Assembly: GCA_019638595.1 (NCBI GenBank)
Contig: JAHBTJ010000007.1
Coordinates: 124,001-188,000 of the forward strand
Length of the DNA: 64,000 nucleotides
Origin: Chitinophagaceae bacterium
GTDB lineage: Bacteria; Bacteroidota; Bacteroidia; Chitinophagales; Chitinophagaceae
Reading direction: 5' to 3'
The first letter of the stretch is position 1. Every line of letters starts with the position of its first letter. Both the position numbers and the translations under genes were made by a program. Shown here one piece after another: positions 1 to 7,045 of this stretch. The notes beneath the pieces are model-generated. The model was given only the letters and a program-made list of their open reading frames with translations. It searched no databases and had not been told where the DNA came from.

Positions 1-391
1 AGCCATTCCAGTCGTTTTCGTCCAACACTTCGGTGGAAGGCACTACCACTTCGGGCAACTTTAACAGGGAGCTTAGTATAGATCCGGTATCAAGATTAAG
101 ATGCTCGGCCAGCTCACCTAACTGCTTGTAATAGGATTTTGCCAGCTCGGTATTAATAACAACAGGCTTTGCCGCGCCGTTTTGCTTAAGCGTAATGTTG
201 CAATCTATGCTACCCCGCAGCAGCTTACCCGAAATGATATTGCGGATTTCAAATTCATAGGGTTTAAGCAGCGAGGGCAGCTTTAACAGTATTTCAAACT
301 GCTTTCCATTCAGCGATTTAATTTCTACCAAAAAGGTTTTATTTCCCAGGGCCTGTTCCGCACGTCCAAAACCTGTCATTGATTTAAGCAT
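1..391 (-). CDS. yicC: YicC family endoribonuclease, N-terminal part (cut by window edge)
   Basis: The minus-strand frame opens with ATG at 391 and runs off the window edge, giving about 130 residues. It begins MLKSMTGFGRAE, the hallmark N-terminus of the YicC/YloC family, followed by the expected 'VEIKSLNGKQFE' and 'EFEIRNIISGKLLRGSID' stretches. Family members are stress-linked endoribonucleases that act on RNA in the cytoplasm. The gene lies 32 bp downstream of the pseudouridine synthase on the same strand and is probably cotranscribed with it. The catalytic C-terminal domain is outside the window. The family call is secure; the function in this organism is inferred. Confidence 0.88.
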   Translation of the reverse strand, partial: MLKSMTGFGRAEQALGNKTFLVEIKSLNGKQFEILLKLPSLLKPYEFEIRNIISGKLLRGSIDCNITLKQNGAAKPVVINTELAKSYYKQLGELAEHLNLDTGSILSSLLKLPEVVVPSTEVLDENDWNG

Positions 392-423
392 ACTCTATCA
401 AATTTATTCAACAGCAAGGTAAC

Positions 424-1014
424 TTATTTTCCGAAGAGTTTACGACTGATTACTTCATACGGTAAGGCAATCATATCGCCCGGCTGCATTTTGTTAAGGG
501 TTATTTGTTCTATCCTGGTCCTGATAAGCCTGAGTGTAGGAAAGCCAACCTTTGCCATCATTTTTCTTACCTGCCTGTTCTTACCTTCCGTTAATGCAAT
601 GCTTATCCAACTGGTAGGTATATTCCTGCGAAACCGTATGGGAGGGACTCTGTCGGGTACAGGAGGTGCATCCTGCAAAAGACTTACATGGCAGGGCCGG
701 GTATGATATGACTTACCGTTAACGCTGATTGTTACAGACGTTGAAAGCGACATCAACGCGTCGGTGGTTATTGAGCCATCTGCCTGAACAAGGTATTCTC
801 TTTCGTGCGCAAAGGCTGGATGCAACAACTTATTATTGAGCCTTGCATCGTTGGTAAGAATAAGCAATCCTTCACTATCATAATCCAGTCTTCCTACCGG
901 GTACACATCTTTTTCAACGCTAAAAAAATCCTTCAAACATTTTTTACCCACGGTTGAAGTGAACTGCGAAAGCACCATGTAAGGTTTGTAAACGATATAA
1001 TATTTGTAGTTCAT
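424..1014 (-). CDS. RluE-type pseudouridine synthase (RsuA/RluB/RluE family)
   Basis: A 196-residue cytoplasmic enzyme expected to convert a uridine of 23S rRNA to pseudouridine. It carries the family catalytic motif GRLDYDSEG (Asp is the nucleophile), the downstream 'TNDARLNNKLLHP' and the C-terminal 'TEGKNRQVRKM' signature. It has no S4 domain, which together with its short length fits the RluE branch rather than RluB or RsuA. The ATG at 1014 (MNYKYYIVYKP) is chosen because the homologous sequence starts there; the frame stays open upstream but passes through a terminator-like hairpin. It probably heads a two-gene unit with yicC. The exact target base is not determined. Confidence 0.87.
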   Translation of the reverse strand: MNYKYYIVYKPYMVLSQFTSTVGKKCLKDFFSVEKDVYPVGRLDYDSEGLLILTNDARLNNKLLHPAFAHEREYLVQADGSITTDALMSLSTSVTISVNGKSYHTRPCHVSLLQDAPPVPDRVPPIRFRRNIPTSWISIALTEGKNRQVRKMMAKVGFPTLRLIRTRIEQITLNKMQPGDMIALPYEVISRKLFGK

Positions 1015-1020
1015 TGCAAT

Positions 1021-1050
1021 AAAAAAGCCCTCCGTTGAACGAAGGACTTT
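1021..1050 (-). terminator. Terminator-like hairpin ahead of the RluE-type gene
   Basis: Read on the minus strand, an 11-bp stem (AAAGTCCTTCG pairing with CGGAGGGCTTT, two G-U pairs, loop TTCAA) is followed by a run of six T. It ends only 7 nt before the ATG at 1014, so it is either a leader attenuator or the end of a short upstream transcript. Confidence 0.6.
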
Positions 1051-1410
1051 ATTATATGGATGGGTTAGTAAGTACCGGGAATAAAATTCCCGACACAATA
1101 TTAAAAATAATTTTTCCTACCAAGAAAAAAAATCTCATAAATTTTATACACATTTTTATTGTCTGGTTTGTGGATATCAATCAACGAACGGTTTTAGTTG
1201 ATTTTATTTTTTCCGCAAATTCATTTTCCGAATAAGCTCCGGCTGTTGTTTCTATTTCATTTTTTATAGCAACGGCAAAACAAAAAGTATACAACTATAC
1301 AAATTCCATTAACGGCATTACTGTTGAAGTTATTGCTGCGTCTGTATTTGCTGCGATCTGTTTTAAAAACACCTGGTTAACCAACCTGGCATTTATACCA
1401 GGGCAATAAC

Positions 1411-1443
1411 TTTAGTGAAGTTGTTCAGGCTGTTTTATTTTTG
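1411..1443 (+). promoter_or_regulatory. Probable promoter of the lpxD-like gene
   Basis: TATTTTTG at 1436-1443 matches the Bacteroidota -7 consensus TAnnTTTG. A weak TTTA at 1411-1414 lies 21 bp upstream. The predicted start site is about 9 nt ahead of the ATG, so the leader would be very short. Confidence 0.45.
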
Positions 1444-1457
1444 CCAAAACTTCTTGT

Positions 1458-2402
1458 ATGAAATTTCCTTCACCGGTTTCTGTAGAATGGATGGCGGGTT
1501 TAATAGGCGCTCGCCCCGTTGGTAACCTTAACAGCTCCATAACCGGCATTAACGAGATTCACCGGGTTGAAGAAGGCGATATTGTTTTTGTAGATCATCC
1601 CAAATACTATAATACCTGTATTCAATCGGCCGCTACCTGCATTATTATTAATGCCGAAACAGAATTTCCACCTCATAAAACGTTGCTGGTAACGGAACAA
1701 CCATTTGAAGCATACCTCACTATTGTGCGGCACTTCCGTCCTTATGAGCCTGCCGTTAAAGCCATTAGCGATTCCGCATCCATAGGCGAAGGCGCAAGGC
1801 TGTCGCCTGGTGTAGTAATCGGGCATCATGTACAAATAGGGAAGAACTGCGTGTTACATCCGAACGTTACCATACTTGATCATTCCGTTATCGGCGACAA
1901 TGTAGTGATACAGGCTGGAACAGTTATTGGTTCAGACGCTTTTTATTATAACACTAAAAAGAACAGGGAGGTATGGTACAAACGGATGGAGAGCTGTGGC
2001 AGGGTTGTTATTGAAGACGACGTGGAAATTGGAGCGGGCTGTACCATAGACAGGGGTGTAACCAATGATACCGTAATAGGTAAGGGAACGCGAATAGATA
2101 ATATGGTTCATATAGGGCACGACACCATTATTGGAAAAAACTGTTTGCTGGCCGCCCAGGTGGGAATTGCCGGGGGAGTTGAAATAGGTAACGGTGTTAC
2201 GCTTTGGGGGCAGGTAGGCATCAGTAAAACATTAACCATTGGAGACAATGCTACCATACTGGCGCAAAGTGGGGTGCCCGCATCATTAGAAGGGGGCAAA
2301 ACTTATTTTGGTTCCCCCACGGAAGATGCATCGGTAAAAAAGAGGGAAATAGTTTGGATAAAACGCATCCCGGAGCTGTGGAAGAAAGTAATGGAAAAAT
2401 AG
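1458..2402 (+). CDS. LpxD-like UDP-3-O-acylglucosamine N-acyltransferase
   Basis: A 314-residue left-handed beta-helix acyltransferase. Residues 1-100 form the uridine-binding N-terminal domain; from about 103 to 280 there are hexapeptide repeats (for example IGEGARLSPGVVIG, IGDNVVIQAGTVIG). The stretch 'NMVHIGHDTIIG' at 215-226 carries the expected catalytic His (about H221). LpxD adds the N-linked hydroxyacyl chain to UDP-acylglucosamine in lipid A synthesis in the cytoplasm. At 314 residues it is a little shorter than a typical LpxD (about 340) and stands alone rather than beside lpxC, lpxA or fabZ, so it may be a second LpxD-type enzyme with another acyl or sugar substrate. Confidence 0.8.
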   Translation: MKFPSPVSVEWMAGLIGARPVGNLNSSITGINEIHRVEEGDIVFVDHPKYYNTCIQSAATCIIINAETEFPPHKTLLVTEQPFEAYLTIVRHFRPYEPAVKAISDSASIGEGARLSPGVVIGHHVQIGKNCVLHPNVTILDHSVIGDNVVIQAGTVIGSDAFYYNTKKNREVWYKRMESCGRVVIEDDVEIGAGCTIDRGVTNDTVIGKGTRIDNMVHIGHDTIIGKNCLLAAQVGIAGGVEIGNGVTLWGQVGISKTLTIGDNATILAQSGVPASLEGGKTYFGSPTEDASVKKREIVWIKRIPELWKKVMEK

Positions 2403-2436
2403 CAGTTGCTTTTATAACAATATTTACGGGCAACAG

Positions 2437-3615
2437 CTATTGTTGTATCACCGGTGCATTGGTTGAATCAGGCGCGGCAGTACTATCCATAACCGCGGGG
2501 GGTAGTACTTCAGGTTCCGGCGGCGCCGGCTGAAAAGGCTGGTTGGGATAATAATTATAGGGAAGGAAGTCCGCCATCTTTTCCCAGGCCCAGTAACCCA
2601 ATGTCAATACATCCTTCTGGTCAAAATAAAAACCGTTCTCTTCTATTACTATTCCGTCTGCAAGATCAAGAATGGAAATTTGCAACGGTGTATTGAGCGG
2701 CAGCTTGCCGGCCGCTAAATAAGCAGGATCGGGTTTTTCTTCTGTATACACTACCCGCAGCTTACCCGGAAAGAACAAACCTATTTTGGGATAATCCGCC
2801 ATATCGTAATAAGCGGTATCATACGGGTTCATTACCGGCATGCTTTTATTGGTCTCGTCATTGATCATTTCTATTTTATATCCGTCCTTACGCAGCGTAC
2901 TATCGCGGTAAGCTCTCATAAACTGGAGCACAGATCCGTTATAGGCTTTCAGCCTGTGCTCTTTCCATGCCATTTTATCTTCTACAGTACCCTCCATTTC
3001 CTCGTAAAAAGGAAAGCCGGTATACAATGTTTTACTGCCGTTGTATTCATGCACAAAAGAGTCGAGCTGGTATTTAATAACATATCCCAATGCTTTATTC
3101 CTGATCACAAGAACAGAGTCGGTAATTACTTTCAGCCGGTTCCTTTTTTTACTATAAAAAAAACGCAGCACTTCAGGATTTTCAATAACGCATTCTTTGC
3201 TGTTGGCTGTTTTGCCGATAAAATTATCTTTCAGAAAGTCGCCGTATTTCTCCCAGCCATTCCGCACTTCGGTAGTAGCTACAATGGCCACTTCTTCCAG
3301 GCTTTTTTCTTTGGCTTTCATTTCAATAACCAGGTTCCCTACGTCGGGCATATTATCGCTGATGCGTACCGACTGGGTTTCCATTCCCATAAAAGAAATA
3401 GCCAGGTCGTATCCTCCGTTATTTAGGGTGAGCTGAAAATTACCTTCCGCATTACTGGCGGTACCAATGGTTGTGTTTTGGCAAAAAACGGAAGCGCCTT
3501 GTAACGGTTGCCCTGTGGCCGCATCTATTACCTTACCTGCTACACGGAATGTTCCCTGCGCCAGCAACGCAGCAGGTAAAGCAAACATCAGGAACAACCA
3601 GGTAATTTTTTTCAT
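2437..3615 (-). CDS. Exported protein with carboxypeptidase-regulatory-like domain, unknown function
   Basis: A 392-residue protein. Residues 1-19 are a typical signal peptide ending LLAQ. Residues 24 to about 105 form a CarboxypepD_reg-like beta-sandwich ('GKVIDAATGQPLQGASV', later 'GNFQLTL'), a module common in Bacteroidota envelope proteins. The rest, from about residue 110, has no domain I recognise. The C-terminus is proline-rich (PAPPEPEVLPPAVMD). There is no TonB-dependent barrel or C-terminal sorting domain in view. It is convergent with the lpxD-like gene (34-bp gap) and 120 bp downstream of the SDR gene on the same strand. Location is envelope or periplasm by inference; function unknown. 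Confidence 0.7.
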   Translation of the reverse strand: MKKITWLFLMFALPAALLAQGTFRVAGKVIDAATGQPLQGASVFCQNTTIGTASNAEGNFQLTLNNGGYDLAISFMGMETQSVRISDNMPDVGNLVIEMKAKEKSLEEVAIVATTEVRNGWEKYGDFLKDNFIGKTANSKECVIENPEVLRFFYSKKRNRLKVITDSVLVIRNKALGYVIKYQLDSFVHEYNGSKTLYTGFPFYEEMEGTVEDKMAWKEHRLKAYNGSVLQFMRAYRDSTLRKDGYKIEMINDETNKSMPVMNPYDTAYYDMADYPKIGLFFPGKLRVVYTEEKPDPAYLAAGKLPLNTPLQISILDLADGIVIEENGFYFDQKDVLTLGYWAWEKMADFLPYNYYPNQPFQPAPPEPEVLPPAVMDSTAAPDSTNAPVIQQ

Positions 3616-3735
3616 ACTATGATTTTTGGTATAATATTTTAAGAACGGAAGCTTATATCAAGCCGTTACCACATGTCAAACGCTTTGCCACTTTTTCTTA
3701 ATGGAAAGATATATAATAACAGTAACCCGTTTGAA

Positions 3736-4707
3736 TTATTGCCCTGATTGATAGGTTGCACAGTGTGCTGCAATAGCTTGATCCAAAGGAGTATAAGTAA
3801 ACCCGGGCAGGTATTTTAACAATTTCGAATTATCATATTCCGTTTTCCTGCGGGCCGATATAGCTGTTTCCCTGGTAATGAGCGGCTCCTTGTTCGTTAA
3901 AGCGCATCTCCATTTTTCCAGCAAACAAAGCATTCGTATAACCAGCGCCGGCGCTTTTTTATAAGGAGGTTTTTTACCGTATGCAGTTGCCATTAAGGTG
4001 AATACCGATTTAAATGGACGGTTTTCCGCGCTTACTATAAATTTTTCGCCGGTTATATCGCTTTCCATCAGTTGTATCATTGCTTGGGTTACATCTTCCA
4101 CATCTACAAATCCTCCTGCCCCCTCGGTATACCATGCAAATTCTTGCCATGCTTTTTTAAATAATGCCGAAGAACCTTCATTCCAGTTGCTCACACCCAG
4201 TATGGTAGAAGGATTAATGATCACGGCATTTAATCCTTCGCTCACGCCACGCCAAACTTCCAGCTCAGCAAAGTATTTGCTCCTGCCATAGTTGGAGTTG
4301 TTTTTGTCTTCTTCGTTCCATGGATCGTTTTCAGAAATGGGAATACCTTCTTTGCTCCTGCCCAAAGCCGATACGGAGCCAACATGCAGCATTTTTCGGA
4401 TGCCGGTATGCAGGGCGGCATTCACCACGTTGGCTGTGCCTTCCGCATTTATTTTCAGCATTTCGTATTTCCTTGCAGGATTAAATGATACTACCGCCGC
4501 GCAATGATATACTTCCTGCGCCTGCGCCATGGCTTCTTCTAATATTACGGTGTCCAGTACATCTCCCTTTATCCAGCGAACGGATTTTGCATAACCGGCA
4601 TCAGGGATAGCAGTACGGTACAAAGCAGATACGGTTTTGCCTTGTGCAACCAGGGCACGTAACAAATAACTGCCTAATAAACCCGTACCGCCAGTAACAA
4701 ATATCAT
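3736..4707 (-). CDS. Extended SDR / NAD-dependent epimerase-dehydratase family protein
   Basis: A 323-residue Rossmann protein with the nucleotide-binding motif GGTGLLG at 6-12, 'GDVLD' at about 48-52, and the catalytic YGRSK (YxxxK) at 140-144 after S111/S113 in 'VGSVSAL'. The overall pattern resembles dihydroflavonol-4-reductase-like extended SDRs common in Bacteroidota, whose substrates are mostly unknown. The ATG at 4707 starts directly on the first beta-strand (MIFVTGG), so the start is secure. It lies downstream of pheS on the same strand with a 177-bp spacer that contains palindromic repeat sequence, so cotranscription is uncertain. Confidence 0.83.
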   Translation of the reverse strand: MIFVTGGTGLLGSYLLRALVAQGKTVSALYRTAIPDAGYAKSVRWIKGDVLDTVILEEAMAQAQEVYHCAAVVSFNPARKYEMLKINAEGTANVVNAALHTGIRKMLHVGSVSALGRSKEGIPISENDPWNEEDKNNSNYGRSKYFAELEVWRGVSEGLNAVIINPSTILGVSNWNEGSSALFKKAWQEFAWYTEGAGGFVDVEDVTQAMIQLMESDITGEKFIVSAENRPFKSVFTLMATAYGKKPPYKKAPALVIRMLCLLEKWRCALTNKEPLITRETAISARRKTEYDNSKLLKYLPGFTYTPLDQAIAAHCATYQSGQ

Positions 4708-4736
4708 GGTGAAGATTACGATTAAAAGAATAAGGC

Positions 4737-4791
4737 CTCACCCTCTTATCCCGCTCCATGCCCCGAACGTTCGGGGAAGAAGGAGGGTGCT
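4737..4791. repeat. Palindromic intergenic repeat
   Basis: A perfect 16-bp palindrome CCCCGAACGTTCGGGG (4761-4776) lies inside a larger imperfect inverted repeat whose outer arms are CACCCTC and GAGGGTG. The outer sequence resembles the CCTCACCC-type repeat found inside leuS at 7958-8022. There is no T-run, so it is not a simple terminator. Confidence 0.65.
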
Positions 4792-4884
4792 ACAGAATAA
4801 TTCCAAGCTTTTTGTTCTACCATATCATCTACAAAACATATCCAAACAAAAGGCTCCTCATTTTCAAATTGCCACATTTTCAAA

Positions 4885-5916
4885 TTACACCACTCCCCTG
4901 AACTGCTTCAGGAACCTTACATCGTTTTCGCTGAATAAACGGATATCATTGATACCGTATTTCAGCAGCGCGGGGCGTTCCACACCCATACCAAATGCAA
5001 AACCGGTATACTTTTCTGGATCAATATTGCAATGCTCCAACACTTTGGGATGTACCATACCGCAGCCCAGTATTTCGAGCCAGCCGGTGTATTTACAAAC
5101 ATTACAGCCCGCACCCTTGCACAACTGGCAACTGATGTCCATTTCGGCGCTGGGTTCGGTAAAAGGAAAATAGCTGGGACGGAAACGGACCTTCACATCA
5201 TTGCCATACATTTCCTGCACAAAAAAATACAGGGTTTGCTTCAGGTCGGCGAACGAAACATTTTCATCTATATATAAACCTTCTACCTGGTGAAAGAAGC
5301 AATGGCTCCGGGCGCTGATGGTTTCATTGCGATATACTCTGCCGGGACAAATAATACGTAAAGGCAGCTTTCCCTTTTCCATTTCCCTGATCTGGATATT
5401 ACTGGTGTGGGTACGCAGCAGCCATGCGGGGTGGGTAGAGATATAAAAAGTATCCTGCATATCGCGTGCAGGATGGTGCTCGGGCAAATTAAGTGCTGTG
5501 AAATTGTGCCAGTCGTCTTCAATTTCGGGACCCTCGGCAACAGAAAAGCCTAAACGCTGGAAAATAGAAACAATGCGATTCCGCATCATGCTGATAGGGT
5601 GGCGGCTGCCAACCGGAATAACGTTGCCGGGCAGCGTAAGATCAATATCCACGCCGGCGGCGGATTGCCCGTTCTCACCCGCTTCTTTAAGCGAGTTGTA
5701 TTTTGCTTCGGTAAATTGTTTGAACTCGTTCAGTATCTGGCCAAATTCTCTTTTACGATCGGCGGGAACATTTTTCATTTCGCCCATCAGGTTTTTTACC
5801 AAACCCTTTGTTCCTAAATAAGTTATACGAAATTGTTCGGCGCCTTCTGCGCCGGGTACATTGTATGCGTCTATTTCTTTGCGCCAGCTTTCAAGCTGCT
5901 GTAACAATTGCTCCAT
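4885..5916 (-). CDS. pheS: Phenylalanyl-tRNA synthetase alpha subunit
   Basis: A 343-residue class II aminoacyl-tRNA synthetase subunit that charges tRNA-Phe as part of the alpha2-beta2 enzyme. The N-terminal coiled-coil arm (1 to about 90) is followed by the catalytic core with 'GSRHPISMM' (motif 1 region), 'RTHTSNIQIR' and 'FRPSYFPFTEPSAE' (motif 2 region) and 'GFAFGMGVERPALLKYGI' (motif 3). A cysteine set CQLCKGAGCNVCKYTG marks the form with an extra Cys-rich loop. Length is normal for the family. The gene follows ftsX by 26 bp on the same strand; pheT is not in the window. Confidence 0.96.
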   Translation of the reverse strand: MEQLLQQLESWRKEIDAYNVPGAEGAEQFRITYLGTKGLVKNLMGEMKNVPADRKREFGQILNEFKQFTEAKYNSLKEAGENGQSAAGVDIDLTLPGNVIPVGSRHPISMMRNRIVSIFQRLGFSVAEGPEIEDDWHNFTALNLPEHHPARDMQDTFYISTHPAWLLRTHTSNIQIREMEKGKLPLRIICPGRVYRNETISARSHCFFHQVEGLYIDENVSFADLKQTLYFFVQEMYGNDVKVRFRPSYFPFTEPSAEMDISCQLCKGAGCNVCKYTGWLEILGCGMVHPKVLEHCNIDPEKYTGFAFGMGVERPALLKYGINDIRLFSENDVRFLKQFRGVV

Positions 5917-5942
5917 TGCGCGAAGATAAGGAAGGAAAACTG

Positions 5943-6815
5943 TTAATACAGATCGTCCAGCTTCATCTTCAGGTATTTGGTAACGCTGCGGTGGGTGCTG
6001 ATAAAGGTGATTACAATGCCGATCACGATGATCCCAACAAATAATATTCCCAGCAAGGTAAAATCGCGCAGCACTTTTATGGCCGGAAGCCAGCTTTCCA
6101 CACCTATAATAAGTAATACCAATACCGCAATAGCTATAAGGGCGCTGATAAGTCCGTTCACTACCGCTTTTATATCAAAAGGCTTTGAAATAAACCAGCG
6201 GGTGGCACCTACCATCTGCATTGTTTTAATTAAAAACCGGTTGCTGAACATGGCCAGCTTGATCGTATTATCTATTAAGATCAACACCAGCGCACCCAGC
6301 AACGCTACAATGCCCAGCAGCACCCATCCTACTTTTTTAACGGTATCTTCGAGGTTTACTACTACATCCCTGGGGTATTTTACATCGTCTACATTAGCCA
6401 CCTGCGAAAGCTCTTCCACAATAATATTCAGTGAGTCCTTGTTAACATATTCAGGCTTTAAGTTAAAATCAACGCTCCTTTTCAGTGGATTTTCATCCAA
6501 AACACCTTCCCACGATTCATTGCCTTCTTCCATATATTTTTTCTTTGCCTCGGCTTTTGATATAGGTACTGCGGAAACCGTATACGGCTTTGCTTTGATC
6601 GCTTCCAGTAATTTATCAGCATCCTCTGCCGACATGTCGTCCTTCAGGTATACCTGCACCTGCACATTGCTCCTGAAATAACGTTCCAGCTTGCTGCCAT
6701 TAATTACCAGCCAGCCAAAAACACCTATCAGGATTAAAAGAGAAGCAACGCCAAGTATACTGAAAAAATAGGAAGGCTTGCTTCGCCTCATAGAACTTTT
6801 GCTGATCTCATTCAT
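5943..6815 (-). CDS. ftsX: Cell division protein FtsX
   Basis: A 290-residue membrane protein with FtsX topology: a short cytoplasmic N-terminus, a first membrane segment at about 16-39, a periplasmic domain (about 42-155, 'VQVQVYLKDDMSAEDA'), and three further membrane segments near 160-182, 213-240 and 250-275. FtsX pairs with the ATPase FtsE to activate peptidoglycan hydrolases at the division site. The conserved 'RFLIKTMQMVGATRWFI' stretch between segments 2 and 3 is present. FtsE is not adjacent. It is the first gene of a minus-strand run continuing into pheS. Confidence 0.93.
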   Translation of the reverse strand: MNEISKSSMRRSKPSYFFSILGVASLLILIGVFGWLVINGSKLERYFRSNVQVQVYLKDDMSAEDADKLLEAIKAKPYTVSAVPISKAEAKKKYMEEGNESWEGVLDENPLKRSVDFNLKPEYVNKDSLNIIVEELSQVANVDDVKYPRDVVVNLEDTVKKVGWVLLGIVALLGALVLILIDNTIKLAMFSNRFLIKTMQMVGATRWFISKPFDIKAVVNGLISALIAIAVLVLLIIGVESWLPAIKVLRDFTLLGILFVGIIVIGIVITFISTHRSVTKYLKMKLDDLY

Positions 6816-6927
6816 GCTGTAGAAAGGGTTTTATATCATTTAAGCAACCTGGTACAAAAAGGTACCTTTCAATTTTATTATTCTGCTGTTTTTTAATATC
6901 AACTCAAAGATGTACGGACGGGTAGGG

Positions 6928-6965
6928 CAAAAATAACGGTTTTATGACTGCTTTCCGTAATTTTG
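6928..6965. promoter_or_regulatory. Divergent -7 elements between ftsX and leuS
   Basis: Two TAnnTTTG matches face away from each other: TATTTTTG on the minus strand (6935 to 6928) for ftsX and TAATTTTG on the plus strand (6958-6965) for leuS. I see no clear -33 TTG at the expected distance for either, so the assignment rests on the -7 boxes alone. Confidence 0.45.
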
Positions 6966-7045
6966 CTGCCCTCTTAACGCAGGTTTACGTTGAATATTTT
7001 TCTGTTGATACAATTTACTTCAGACTATAAGAGAGTTTTAACAAT

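Larger units (their letters stand above)
1015..1457. other. 443-bp intergenic region between divergent genes
   Basis: I see no convincing gene. The region holds the terminator-like hairpin at 1021-1050, a second perfect hairpin CGGGAAT-AAA-ATTCCCG at about 1075-1091, AT-rich sequence from 1100 to 1330, and the lpxD promoter at its right end. A 66-codon plus-strand frame at 1035-1235 is AT-driven and has no recognisable family. Confidence 0.6.

Noticed and set aside
1035-1235. 66-codon plus-strand frame in the spacer before lpxD
   Set aside because: It overlaps the terminator-like hairpin, is driven by low GC and has no recognisable family.
2956-3426. Long open frame antisense to the regulatory-domain protein
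   Set aside because: It is a shadow of a well-supported exported protein with signal peptide and domain on the other strand.
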